Below are positions 26,108 to 35,301 of a DNA stretch of 64,000 nucleotides, piece after piece. Under the pieces are notes generated by a model. That model saw nothing but the letters and a program-made list of their open reading frames with translations, ran no database searches and was not told the DNA's origin. Source of the stretch: Burkholderiales bacterium PBB6 (GTDB lineage: Bacteria; Pseudomonadota; Gammaproteobacteria; Burkholderiales; Burkholderiaceae_C); the NCBI GenBank assembly GCA_002255925.1, contig NKIH01000002.1:1-64000 (forward strand), read 5' to 3'. Positions within the stretch are counted from its first letter, which is position 1. Each line of letters opens with the position of its first letter. The position numbers and the translations under genes are program-made.

Positions 26108-27613
26108 TCAGCGCAGCATCACGGTCTGCCGTTTCCAGCCCGCATCTTGCCAGCGCTGGAAGGCGCTGAGCAGCTGCGGCGTGCTGGCCTGCTTGTCGAT
26201 CTCGCCTGTGGCGATGCGGCTCACTTCAAAGCGCCGGTTGTAGCGGCCGTCCACCCGCGCTTCGCGGCTCACCAGCACGCGCGGCTCACCGTCGCCCACC
26301 CAGCCTGCAAACTCGACCACGCCGATGTCGGTGCCCAGCGGGTTGCCGGTCGCGGGCGGCAGCACGTCCAGCACCCAGCCGTCGGGCGTGCGCTTCATCA
26401 GCCAGAGTTCACGCCAGGTGGCCAGCGGCTGCACGGCCAGGCTCACGGCGGTGCCGGCGGTATTCACGCTGGCCGAGGCGGGCCACACCACGCTGAAGGT
26501 GCAGTGGCGCAGCAGCGGTTGTTGCGGGCCGTGGCCGGCGTCGGTCAGCAGCACGCAGGTTTCGCCGGGCTGGCTGCCGGGGGTGGTCAGCACACGCAGT
26601 CGCTGGTTGCCTGCCGTGGTCACGGCCACAGCCGGCTCTGCTGCCCAGCGTGAAGCGCCTACGCGCATCGCCGCGTCGTTGAGTTCGATCAGGTCGTCGT
26701 CGGTCAGCTCGTTCTTGTTGACTGCCGCCAGTGCGGTGAGTGCGCGTTGGCCGGCTTGTGCGCTGGCCGCGAGCGCAGCAGCTTCCTGGCGCCGTGCCTG
26801 CCCGAAGGCCACGCTGGCCCACACACCGGCCCGACGCATGAAGATGCGCTGGCGCCACAGCTCTGGCAGCGTCGCCATGTCGGCATCCGTCACGCGGTCG
26901 AGCACGTCGGCGCGCCAGCGGTCGAGCGCGTCGCGCTGGCTGACCGGCGTGGCCGGGTCGACGCAGTCGTGGCGCGTCAGGCCCAGCGCGGCGCGGGCGC
27001 GTTGCTCAGGCGTGGCGGCGGGTTGTGCCAGCACACGGCGAAACGCCTCGCCGTCGTAACAGATCCGCATCTGCCCGGCCACTTCCAGGCTGATCCAGCG
27101 CACGCCGTAGGTGGCCATGCCGTCGAGTTGGGCGGTCAGGCGTGTGTTCGTGCCGGCCGTGGGCTGCGCATTGCCCGCGGCATTGCTGGAAGAAGCCCGG
27201 CGCGCCACCCGGTCCGCCATGCTGCCCAGCGCGTCCAGCGCTTCAACGGTGTCTGCGGCCGGGGTCTGTGCGGGCGCGGCCTTCAGCCAGGCGGCGGCCA
27301 GGCCGGTGCCCAGCGCTTCCTGGCCCGGTGTGTCGCGCACAAAGCGCAACCAGGCCAGCAACTCGGGCGCATCGGCGGCGGTGGTGCCGGTCAGCTTCAC
27401 CTGGCTGGCGCGGATGAAGCCGCCGCGCTCACGCCGGTGGTCCCACACCTGCAGGTAGTCCAGCCGCTGGCCGCGCACCTCCAGCGCATCGCCGGCGGTG
27501 AGCTGGGCCTGGGTGGTGGCGCTGTCGCGCGGGGCGGCGCGCAGCGGGCTGGCGTCCTGGGTGACGATGGCCAGCGAGGCCAGGGCCGAGAGGCTGAGGG
27601 CGATCACCATCAC
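26108..27613 (-). CDS. Exported protein with N-terminal SH3b-like domain, unknown function
   Basis: A 501-residue protein with an N-terminal signal/anchor ('MVIALSLSALASLAIV'). Residues about 35-75 ('LTAGDALEVRGQRLDYLQVWDHRRERGGFIRASQVK') resemble a bacterial SH3 domain. The middle is largely helical, and the C-terminal third is beta-rich ('WVLDVLPPATGNPLG', 'FAGWVGDGEPRVLVSREARVDG'). I recognise no catalytic motif. Its ATG overlaps the stop of the SPFH gene by four bases, so the two are co-translated and may act together in the envelope. Confidence 0.7.
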   Translation of the reverse strand: MMVIALSLSALASLAIVTQDASPLRAAPRDSATTQAQLTAGDALEVRGQRLDYLQVWDHRRERGGFIRASQVKLTGTTAADAPELLAWLRFVRDTPGQEALGTGLAAAWLKAAPAQTPAADTVEALDALGSMADRVARRASSSNAAGNAQPTAGTNTRLTAQLDGMATYGVRWISLEVAGQMRICYDGEAFRRVLAQPAATPEQRARAALGLTRHDCVDPATPVSQRDALDRWRADVLDRVTDADMATLPELWRQRIFMRRAGVWASVAFGQARRQEAAALAASAQAGQRALTALAAVNKNELTDDDLIELNDAAMRVGASRWAAEPAVAVTTAGNQRLRVLTTPGSQPGETCVLLTDAGHGPQQPLLRHCTFSVVWPASASVNTAGTAVSLAVQPLATWRELWLMKRTPDGWVLDVLPPATGNPLGTDIGVVEFAGWVGDGEPRVLVSREARVDGRYNRRFEVSRIATGEIDKQASTPQLLSAFQRWQDAGWKRQTVMLR

Positions 27614-28887
27614 TGCACCTCGCCGTTGTTGGCGTCAGTGGCGGCGGCGGCGTTGTTCGCGGCCGTCTTCTGCATGCCGCCGATCAGGGCGGCGCCGATG
27701 AAATCACCATTGGCCGGGGGCGGGGCGATGATGACTTGGATCTTGTCGCTGAGCTTGTCGGCCATGGTCTTCTGGATCAGCAAGGGGTGGCGGGTGATGA
27801 GCGCACCTTCACGCGCCATCTGTTCGGCATTCACCTGGCCCACCTTCTGCAGGCGGTACACCTCGGCGTCCGCCAGCTTCTGGCGAGAGTCGGCCTCCCC
27901 CTGGCTTTCAATGCGGCGCGCCTGGGCCGAGCCTTCGGCGCCGCGGATGCGGGCCACCTTCTCGGCCTCGGCTTCCAGCTGGCGCTGCTCGATCTGCTTC
28001 TGCTTGAACGGCAGCACGTGCTTCATCGCTTCTTCCTGCGCCTTGGCGGCGATGATCTGTTCGCGGGCCGCGGCTTCGGCGTCCTTCTCTCGGCGCACCT
28101 TGTCGGCTTCGGCTTCCAGCGCGGTCTGCTCGACCTGCTTTTCCTTCAGCACCAGCGTGTAGCGCATCTTCTCGGCTTCGAGTTCTTCCGACAGCAGGCG
28201 GTCCATGCCTCGGCGGTAGTCGGCCGGCAAATCCACCTTGCCGATCTGCACGCCACGCAGCAGCACGCCGTCGCTGGCCAGGCGGGTTTTCAGCTCGGCG
28301 TCGATGTCGCTCTGGATCTGGGCGCGCTTGGTAGAGAAGATTTCGCGCACCGTGTAGCGGGCAAATGCCTTGTAGACCACGCCCTGCACGGCGGGCTGCA
28401 CCACGTCGCGGGCCAGGTCGTCGGGCAGCTGGTTGGCGTGGCTGGCGAGGTGGGTGGGGTCGAGGGCATAACGCACCGACAGATCCACGCCCAGCGACAA
28501 GCCCTCGATCGACTGGAACGGCGACGGGCCATCGGCCTGCGCGCTGTCGGCCGGGCGCCAGACCTGGTCACGCAGCGTGTAGCGGCGCAGTTGCTGCACG
28601 CCTGGCACGAGCCACACGCTGCCTTCGGTGAAGGCGCTGGTGCCGCCCGTCAGCACATTGGTGCGGATGGCCATTTCGCCGCGGCCCACGGTGTGCACCG
28701 GCGGCGCTTGCGTCAGGCCCCAGGTCACGGCGCCCAGGCCGGCCAGCCACAGCGCGGTGCGGCGAACACCCCAGGCCTGGCTGCCCAGGCTGCGGGCCAG
28801 GCCGCCGAGCTGCCGGCCACCCTGGCCCAGGCGATGGCCCAGGCGTTCACGAAGGGCGGCAGTGATCTGGTTGAGGCGCGGGGTCAT
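27610..28887 (-). CDS. SPFH/Band 7 (prohibitin-like) membrane protein
   Basis: A 425-residue membrane-anchored SPFH protein. One hydrophobic segment lies at about residues 44-60 ('ALWLAGLGAVTWGL'), then the Band 7 domain (about 65-240; 'VGRGEMAIRTNVLTGG', 'GVLLRGVQIGKVDLP'), then a long charged coiled coil (about 240-370) typical of stomatin/prohibitin/HflK-C proteins that form large rings. An AAGGA stands before the ATG. It is divergent from the response regulator gene and overlaps the exported SH3b-like protein gene by four bases. Confidence 0.87.
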   Translation of the reverse strand: MTPRLNQITAALRERLGHRLGQGGRQLGGLARSLGSQAWGVRRTALWLAGLGAVTWGLTQAPPVHTVGRGEMAIRTNVLTGGTSAFTEGSVWLVPGVQQLRRYTLRDQVWRPADSAQADGPSPFQSIEGLSLGVDLSVRYALDPTHLASHANQLPDDLARDVVQPAVQGVVYKAFARYTVREIFSTKRAQIQSDIDAELKTRLASDGVLLRGVQIGKVDLPADYRRGMDRLLSEELEAEKMRYTLVLKEKQVEQTALEAEADKVRREKDAEAAAREQIIAAKAQEEAMKHVLPFKQKQIEQRQLEAEAEKVARIRGAEGSAQARRIESQGEADSRQKLADAEVYRLQKVGQVNAEQMAREGALITRHPLLIQKTMADKLSDKIQVIIAPPPANGDFIGAALIGGMQKTAANNAAAATDANNGEVQ

Positions 28888-29166
28888 GGTCTTTCCTTTT
28901 CCGGTGGGCAGCGGGGTGTTGGGCTGCAGGGTGGGCGGTGTTGTTTCTCCGGGCCTTCAGCGGACGCTGTGTTGGCCTGGAATGAATTCTTCCGGGAGCG
29001 CCGGGAAGGCAACAGGGCGCCGCGGGGCGCTTGCGCTGGCGGCGGCGGGCGACTTCGCTCCGCCCCCCGGAAGAAACCTTCACACCGGGCGGCGAGGCCG
29101 CGGCCATTGGCCGCCAGATAATCGCCAGCAGCACCCTGAAACAGAACCCAGCGAAGAAAGCCGCCC
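28888..29166. other. Divergent intergenic region between SPFH and response-regulator genes
   Basis: 279 bases that should carry both promoters. I see no convincing -35/-10 pair, operator palindrome or short gene; open frames here are antisense or out-of-frame extensions of neighbours with no protein-like composition. Confidence 0.5.
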
Positions 29167-29886
29167 ATGCACCGCGTTGCCGTGATCGAGGACGACCCGC
29201 CCACCAGCGCCCAGTTGCGTGGCTGGATCGAGGCGGCCCGGCCGGGCATCCAGGTTGACCAATGGACCGACCGCGACAGCGCCGAAGCGGCAGTGCTGCG
29301 CGAGCACTACGACCTGGTGGTGCTCGACATCGAACTGGGCCGCGAGCGCAATGCCGGCGTGGCCATCATCAATGCCATCAACAAGCAGCGGGCGGGCACG
29401 CCGGTGCTGGTGGTGTCTGCGATGCCGGCGGCCATCTACCGCAGCATCATGAAGGCGCTGGACGCCTGGGATTACCTGCAGAAAACCACCTTCGAGGAAG
29501 CCGACTTCGTCGATACCTTCCTAGACATCCTGCGCACCACGACGCGTGAGCCGCGTGCCGCGCGTGAGGTGGCGCCAGCGCCTGCGGCCAGCCCCGCCGC
29601 ACCGGCGTCCGAGCTGCTGCTCGACCCCCTGCGCCAGGGTGCGGCCATCTGGCGCGGCCAGCGCATCAACCTGCCGCTCACCGCGCAGCGCATCCTGGCG
29701 GCGCTGGTGGCCCGGTCGGGTGAGGTGGTGAGCTACGAAGAGCTCTACCAGGTGGTGAAGAGCGGGCGCAACCGCGACAACATCCGCAAGCACGTCAGCA
29801 CCATCCGCGAAGCCTTCCGCGACATCGACCCCGCCTTTGACGGCATCGCCAACATCCCCATGCGGGGCTTTCAGTGGACGCCGTGA
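29167..29886 (+). CDS. Response regulator with receiver and winged-helix domain
   Basis: A 239-residue response regulator. The receiver domain has the acidic pair in 'VIEDDPP', the phospho-acceptor Asp54 in 'LVVLDIELG' and a Ser/Lys region 'VVSAMPAAIY...YLQKTTF'. A Pro/Ala linker (about 128-148) leads to an OmpR-type winged helix (about 150-238; 'LTAQRILAALVARSGEVVSYEEL', ending 'MRGFQWTP'). The winged helix replaces the usual PhoB 'RG.GY' end with 'RGFQW'. It overlaps the sensor kinase gene by one base (TGATG). Signal and targets unknown. Confidence 0.87.
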   Translation: MHRVAVIEDDPPTSAQLRGWIEAARPGIQVDQWTDRDSAEAAVLREHYDLVVLDIELGRERNAGVAIINAINKQRAGTPVLVVSAMPAAIYRSIMKALDAWDYLQKTTFEEADFVDTFLDILRTTTREPRAAREVAPAPAASPAAPASELLLDPLRQGAAIWRGQRINLPLTAQRILAALVARSGEVVSYEELYQVVKSGRNRDNIRKHVSTIREAFRDIDPAFDGIANIPMRGFQWTP

Positions 29887-31982
29887 TGCGGCCCTTGATC
29901 CCCTTGCGCAGCCGCATTCCGCTGCGCCTGCGGGTGTTCTTCCGCGGCGCTTTCCTGCTGCTGGCTTTGGCCGTGCTGGCGCTGGCCTTGTCGGTGCTGC
30001 AGGAAGAAAAACAGCGCAGCTGGAACGCCTACCGCGACAGCTTCGCCAAGACCCAGGCGCAGATCGCCGCGCGGCTGCGCCACCCCACCGGCCAGCTGGC
30101 GCTGCTGAACCCCGGCGTGCGGCAGGTGGACGGTGCTGCCACCGTGTCGCCCGTGGTGCTGCCGTTTTCGGCGATCGACTTCGACGACAAGGCCAAGGCC
30201 CAGCAGGCCGTGGAAATGGCCGGCTGTCTGGTGCCGTATGTGCGGCAGGGCGAAGACCGTGCGCGGCTGTGCGTGGCGGTGGGCAACAACCCGCGGGCCG
30301 GCGGTTTCATCTACACCATCGGCCAGGTGGCCATGGGCGATTTGCTGCCGCGCCGGCTGGGTGAGCGTGACCTGAGCGCGGCGCACCGCCTGCACATCAG
30401 CGTCACCATGCGCGGCCAGCACTGGCAATGGCTGGCGCCGTTTGAAGCCGGCACGCCAAGTGAAGCCACCGGCGCCACGCGCGGCCGCCTCACCGGTTTT
30501 GCGCAGGCGGAAGACGGCCGCACCGCCGACAAACCGGTGCGTGATTTCCGAGGCTGGCTGTGGCAGGACGACCGCTGCGTGGACGGCAGCCGCCGCGACG
30601 ACTGCGAACGCCAGACGTTCTTCTCGGTGCGCCTGCCGGTGGAGCTGTTCCGCGACGAGTTGCAAACCGCGCGCGGCCAGCTGGTGTGGCCACCGGCGGA
30701 CCTTGACCGCATCCAGGTGCGCCTGCAACTGCTGGCGCCGGGCCTGAGCGCGCCGCCGGCGTTTGACAGCGCCCAGCCCGGCGCCATGCCGCTGTTCAGC
30801 CTGTCGGCCCTGAATGCCTTGCTGCTGCCGGGTGAAACGCTGCGCATCCGCCGCGGCGCCACCGAGGTGGCATTGCTGGCCGGTGAGGAAGACCGCAGCG
30901 AGCCACTCTCGCCCTTGCTTGATCGTCTGATTCGCCAGTTGCCGGTGGAGGGCGGCGAAGACGCGCTGCGCTCGGTCGACACCATCGACACCCCGCTCGG
31001 CCGCTATGAGCTGACGCTGGCCGGTGATGTGCATGGTGTGCAGCGGGCACTGGGCCGGGTGGCCACCCGCATGCTGGGCTTCGTGGGCGCCTTGCTGGCG
31101 GCCATCGCACTGACCTGGGCGGCCATCGAGCTGCGGGTGATTCGGCGCATCACCGTGCTGACCAAACGCGCCGCGGCGCTCTCGCGCAGCGTGAAGGCGC
31201 CGGGTGCCGCCGGCGGCCAGCCGGTGGCGCTGGACGTGGCCGACCTGCGCAGCAGCGACGAGCTGGGTGTGCTGGCGGGCACGCTGGCTGACTTGTTGCA
31301 GCGGGTGAATGACGACGCGCGGCGTGAGCAGATTCGGGCTGCACAAGAGAAGGACCAATGGCATGCAGTGGGCCATGAAATCATGTCGCCGCTGCAGTCC
31401 TTGATGGTGCTGCACGGCAGCCCGGATGACCCGAGCCGGCGCTACATCCAGCGCATGCAGCAGGCGATCAAGGTGCTGTACGGGCAGGCTTCACCGGCCG
31501 AGGCCTTTGCCGCCACCACGCTGGGCCTGGCCACGCTGGATCTGAACCAGTTCCTGCAGCATGTGGCCGCCAACGCGCACCACGTTGACATCGACGGCGT
31601 GGTGTATGCGCCGAAGCCCCAGCCGGTGCTGGTGCAGGCCGATGAACATGCGCTGGAAGATGTGGTGACGCATGTGCTGCGCAATGCCGCGCGCTTCCGG
31701 CCTGCGGGTGCACCCATCACGCTCGCCATCACGCTCGAAGGGCATGACGGCCATGACCACGTGCGCCTGGACATCCACAACCCCGGCCCGCAAATCGCAC
31801 CCGACATGCTGGAGCGGATCTTCGAATACGGTGTGTCGGGCGAGGCCGATGCGGCGTCCCCCGGCCAGCGCGGGCAAGGCCTGTTCGTGGCCCGCACCTG
31901 GATGGCCAAGATGGGCGGCACCATCGCTGCGCGCAACACCGGGGATGGCGTGACCTTCGAGCTGCTGTTGGCGCGGGCTTGA
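29886..31982 (+). CDS. Membrane sensor histidine kinase
   Basis: A kinase of about 698 residues. One membrane segment is at residues 17-37, a large periplasmic sensor region follows (about 40-385), and a second segment is near 400 ('MLGFVGALLAAIALTWAAIEL'). A HAMP-like linker (about 418-475) leads to the phospho-acceptor His497 in 'WHAVGHEIMSPLQSLMVL' and an ATPase domain with 'HVLRNAARFRPAG' (N box) and 'GQGLFVARTWMAKMGG' (G2 box). The start is the ATG at 29886, overlapping the regulator stop by one base; a GTG 12 bases earlier is possible. The sensed ligand is unknown. Confidence 0.85.
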   Translation: MRPLIPLRSRIPLRLRVFFRGAFLLLALAVLALALSVLQEEKQRSWNAYRDSFAKTQAQIAARLRHPTGQLALLNPGVRQVDGAATVSPVVLPFSAIDFDDKAKAQQAVEMAGCLVPYVRQGEDRARLCVAVGNNPRAGGFIYTIGQVAMGDLLPRRLGERDLSAAHRLHISVTMRGQHWQWLAPFEAGTPSEATGATRGRLTGFAQAEDGRTADKPVRDFRGWLWQDDRCVDGSRRDDCERQTFFSVRLPVELFRDELQTARGQLVWPPADLDRIQVRLQLLAPGLSAPPAFDSAQPGAMPLFSLSALNALLLPGETLRIRRGATEVALLAGEEDRSEPLSPLLDRLIRQLPVEGGEDALRSVDTIDTPLGRYELTLAGDVHGVQRALGRVATRMLGFVGALLAAIALTWAAIELRVIRRITVLTKRAAALSRSVKAPGAAGGQPVALDVADLRSSDELGVLAGTLADLLQRVNDDARREQIRAAQEKDQWHAVGHEIMSPLQSLMVLHGSPDDPSRRYIQRMQQAIKVLYGQASPAEAFAATTLGLATLDLNQFLQHVAANAHHVDIDGVVYAPKPQPVLVQADEHALEDVVTHVLRNAARFRPAGAPITLAITLEGHDGHDHVRLDIHNPGPQIAPDMLERIFEYGVSGEADAASPGQRGQGLFVARTWMAKMGGTIAARNTGDGVTFELLLARA

Positions 31983-32036
31983 GCGCTTTAGGGCAGCCGT
32001 TGCTGCTGGCGCTGCGTGCGCCGGCGCAGTGCCTGA

Positions 32037-33464
32037 TCAGTGGCGGTGGTTCGCCAACTGCACCGCCAGCGCGTTGTGCCGCTCCAGCAGCGGGCCCAGA
32101 TCGACCGTGGTGAGTTGCCCGTCCCGCACCACCACGCGCCCGTTGACGATGGTGTGACGGGTTTGTGCCGGGGCACACAGCAGCAGCGCGCCGACCGGGT
32201 CATGCACCGCGCCACCGGCCATGCCCAGGGTGCGCGTGTCGAACAGGGCCATGTCGGCTGCCATGCCTGGCGCCAGGTGGCCGATGTCGTCGCGGCCCAG
32301 CACCCGGGCGCCGCCACGGGTGGCTACGTCCAGCGCATGGCGGGCGGTCATCTCGGCGGGGCCGTGGTCGCAGCCGAAGGGCTCCAGCGAGCGGCCCACG
32401 CGGGCCAGCAGCATGGCCTGGCGGGCTTCGCCCAGCAGGTGGGCCGCGTCGTTGCTGGCGCTGCCGTCTACGCCCAAGCCCACCGGCACGCCGGAATCCA
32501 GCATGCGGCGCACGGGCGCAATGCCCGAGGCCAGCCGCATGTTGCTGCACGGGCAATGGGCCACGCCGGTGCCGGTGGCGGCAAAGCGGGCAATGCCGGC
32601 GGGGTCGAGCTTGACGCAGTGGGCGTGCCACACATCGTCGCCCACCCAGCCCAGGCTCTCGGCGTATTCGGCGGGGGTCATGCCGAACTTCTCGCGGCTG
32701 TAGGCCACGTCGTGGTCGTTCTCGGCCAGGTGGGTGTGCATGCGGGTGCGCAGCGCCCGGGCCAGGTTCGCCGATTCCCGCATCAGGTCGCGGCTGACAC
32801 TGAACGGCGAGCACGGCGCGGCCACCACCCGCAGCATCGCGTAGCGGCCCTCGTCGTGGTGGGTTTCGATCAAGCGCTGGGTGTCGGCCAGGATGTGGTC
32901 TTCGCGTTCCACCAGCGCGTCTGGCGGCAGGCCGCCGGCGCTTTCGCCCACGCTCATGCTGCCGCGCGCCGCATGAAAACGCATGCCGATCTGCTGCGCC
33001 GCCTCGATGCTGTGATCGAGCCGCACGCCGTTCGGATAAATGTAGAGATGGTCGGAGCTGGTGGTGCAGCCCGAGAGCAGCAACTCGGCCATGGCCACTT
33101 GGGTAGACACATGCACCATCTCGGGCGTCAGCCCGGCCCAGATCGGGTAAAGCGTTCTCAGCCAGCCGAACAGCTCGGCGTTCTGCGCCGCCGGAATCGC
33201 CCGGGTCAGCGACTGGTACATGTGGTGGTGCGTGTTCACCAGGCCCGGCACCACCACCAGGCCGCGCGCGTCGATCACCTCGTCTGCGGTGGTGGGCAGT
33301 TCGCTGGCCGGCCCGATGGCCTCGATCACGCCGCCCCGCACGAACACGCTGGCCCGTGGCCACTCGGTGCGTTGCTCGTCCATGGCAGCGATCACGTCGG
33401 CATCGTGGATCAGCAGGGTTTTTGGCGGCGTGGGCGGCGTGGTCGAGGTGAGCGTGGAGGGCAT
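32037..33464 (-). CDS. 8-oxoguanine deaminase-like amidohydrolase
   Basis: A 475-residue amidohydrolase of the cytosine/guanine/atrazine-chlorohydrolase superfamily. 'VVPGLVNTHHHMYQSLTRAIP' has the H-x-H metal motif in the form seen in 8-oxoguanine deaminase, followed by 'LSGCTTSSDHLYIYPNG', 'MHTHLAENDHDVAYS', 'AHCVKLDPAGI' and 'GLGVDGSASNDAAHLLGEARQAMLLAR'. It would convert 8-oxoguanine (or isocytosine/guanine analogues) to urate, feeding puuD. The ATG at 33464 was chosen because the preceding 47 codons are not conserved. A hydroxyatrazine-type hydrolase is the main alternative. It converges on the sensor kinase gene. Confidence 0.8.
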   Translation of the reverse strand: MPSTLTSTTPPTPPKTLLIHDADVIAAMDEQRTEWPRASVFVRGGVIEAIGPASELPTTADEVIDARGLVVVPGLVNTHHHMYQSLTRAIPAAQNAELFGWLRTLYPIWAGLTPEMVHVSTQVAMAELLLSGCTTSSDHLYIYPNGVRLDHSIEAAQQIGMRFHAARGSMSVGESAGGLPPDALVEREDHILADTQRLIETHHDEGRYAMLRVVAAPCSPFSVSRDLMRESANLARALRTRMHTHLAENDHDVAYSREKFGMTPAEYAESLGWVGDDVWHAHCVKLDPAGIARFAATGTGVAHCPCSNMRLASGIAPVRRMLDSGVPVGLGVDGSASNDAAHLLGEARQAMLLARVGRSLEPFGCDHGPAEMTARHALDVATRGGARVLGRDDIGHLAPGMAADMALFDTRTLGMAGGAVHDPVGALLLCAPAQTRHTIVNGRVVVRDGQLTTVDLGPLLERHNALAVQLANHRH

Positions 33465-33579
33465 GGTGGTGGCTGCAGGCGCGCTGTTATCGTCAGACCC
33501 GGACAGTGTTGCACGGCCCATGCCAGCCTTGGGCGCTGCCCTGCAACGCTGAAATGACCCTGCCCAGAGAGACGCCAAC

Positions 33580-34911
33580 ATGCCCGTCATCCCCGTTGCT
33601 GCCACCGATTGGCAGGCCGCCCCGGCCGCGTTCCTGCGGCACCTTTATGACGTGGCCGTGGCCCGCGCGCTGCCCGGCCACATCACCGCAGGCCAGTTGC
33701 CTCCGCCGCCTCGTGGCCGCACCGTGGTGCTGGGGGCCGGCAAGGCCGGCGGCGCGATGGCCGAAGCGGTGGATGCCCTGTGGCCCGCTGATGCACCGCT
33801 GACCGGCCTGGTGGTGACGCGCTACGACCATGTGCCACCCGCCTACCGCGCACGCCCGGGCCGCATCGAGGTGGTGGAAGCCGCACACCCGGTGCCCGAT
33901 GCCGCGGGCCTGGCCGCTGCCCAGCGCATCGCGCAGCTGACCCAGGGCCTGACGGCCGATGACCTGGTGCTGTGCCTGATCTCGGGCGGCGGGTCATCGT
34001 TGCTCAGCGCCCCGGCACCCGGCCTGACGCTGGAAGACAAGCAGGCCATCAACCGCGCGCTGCTGCATTCGGGCGCCGCGATCGACGAGATGAACTGCGT
34101 GCGCAAGCACCTGTCGGCCCTGAAGGGCGGCCGGCTGGCGGCGATGTGCGCCCCCGCGCAGGTGCTGACGCTGCTGATATCCGACGTGCCCGGCGACGAC
34201 CCGGCCGTCATCGCCAGTGGCCCCACCTTGCCCGATGCCACCACCTGCGCTGACGCGCTGGCTATTTTGCGGCGCTACAAGATCGACGTGCCCGAGGCCG
34301 CGCTGCGCGGGCTTCAGAGCGGCGCGTTCGAAACCCCGAAGCCTGGCGATGCCGTGTTCACCGGTCACCAGTGGCGCATGCTGGCCACGCCGCAGATGAG
34401 TCTGCAGGCGGCGGCCGACGCGGCCCGGGCGGCGGGCTTGCCGGCGCACATCCTGTCTGACGAGATGGAAGGGGAGTCGCGCACCGTGGGCGGCGTGCAT
34501 GCTGCACTGGCGCGCGCCGTGGCCCGATCAGGCCAGCCCTTCAGCCGCCCCTGCGTGTTGCTGTCAGGCGGCGAAACGACGGTGACGGTGCGGCCTCGTG
34601 CGCCCGGGCAGCCACGTGGGCGTGGCGGGCGCGCCACCGAATTCCTGCTGGGCTGCGCGCTGGCCCTGCAGGGCCAGGCCGGCGTGTGGGTGCTGGCGGC
34701 AGACACCGACGGCATCGACGGCGTGGAACACAACGCTGGCGCGCTGGTGACGCCAGACACGCTGGCCCGCGCAGCAGCAGCCGGCGTGAGCGCAGTGGAG
34801 ATGCTCGACGCCAACAACGCCTTCGCCTTCTTCGAAGCCCTCGGCGACCTGGTGGTGCCCGGGCCGACTTACACCAACGTCAACGACTTTCGGGCGGTGC
34901 TGGTGTCGTGA
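33580..34911 (+). CDS. ttuD: Glycerate 2-kinase (MOFRL/TtuD/GckA family)
   Basis: A 443-residue D-glycerate 2-kinase, in older literature called hydroxypyruvate reductase TtuD. Family motifs are 'VVLGAGKAGGAMAEAV' near the start, 'LCLISGGGSSLLSAPAPG', 'CVRKHLSALKGGRLA', 'LLISDVPGDDPAVIASGPT' and the C-terminal MOFRL region 'PRGRGGRATEFLLGCAL...AADTDGIDG'. It ends the glyoxylate/tartrate-to-2-phosphoglycerate route and so could use carbon from ureide-derived glyoxylate or from tartrate. It is divergent from the 8-oxoguanine deaminase-like gene. Confidence 0.92.
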   Translation: MPVIPVAATDWQAAPAAFLRHLYDVAVARALPGHITAGQLPPPPRGRTVVLGAGKAGGAMAEAVDALWPADAPLTGLVVTRYDHVPPAYRARPGRIEVVEAAHPVPDAAGLAAAQRIAQLTQGLTADDLVLCLISGGGSSLLSAPAPGLTLEDKQAINRALLHSGAAIDEMNCVRKHLSALKGGRLAAMCAPAQVLTLLISDVPGDDPAVIASGPTLPDATTCADALAILRRYKIDVPEAALRGLQSGAFETPKPGDAVFTGHQWRMLATPQMSLQAAADAARAAGLPAHILSDEMEGESRTVGGVHAALARAVARSGQPFSRPCVLLSGGETTVTVRPRAPGQPRGRGGRATEFLLGCALALQGQAGVWVLAADTDGIDGVEHNAGALVTPDTLARAAAAGVSAVEMLDANNAFAFFEALGDLVVPGPTYTNVNDFRAVLVS

Positions 34912-35301
34912 GGGGCAAGGGCTGTATCGCCCCGCACCTCACGCCCACAAGCGATAAACCCAGAAGCTCTCGTCCTCGTGGATGACCTGGCTCCAGTCCG
35001 GTCAGGGCATGTGCCGCATCGGGCAGCAGCATCAACATCATGCCGGGCCCTTCGGGCGAGTTGGGTGAGATGCACGGCCGCGTCACTGGCCTCGCGAAGT
35101 AGACTTCTGTGACCGGCTGCAGCAGCGCTGAATGGCCGCTGAAGACCCAGCTACTTGAGCACAGTGGCGAGGCCGGGACATGGTTGTCGTGCCGAGCCTC
35201 GGGCCCGTTGTGGCCGAGGCCCCACGGGATGCAGGCTGAAGCCCCGCTGGTGTCGTGATCGTTCAACACAGCCCGCTGTTCGTCGCCTAATCTGGCCCCC
35301 C
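34912..35301. other. 390-base region without a recognised gene
   Basis: Open frames on both strands here lack protein-like composition and no database family is recognisable by eye. I see no intrinsic terminator, palindrome or RNA-like structure of note. It should carry the P450 promoter; base composition looks slightly less GC-rich than the flanking genes. Confidence 0.5.

Noticed and set aside
29871-31415. A 514-codon open frame on the minus strand
   Set aside because: Antisense to the sensor kinase, which has correct H and G boxes in the + frame.
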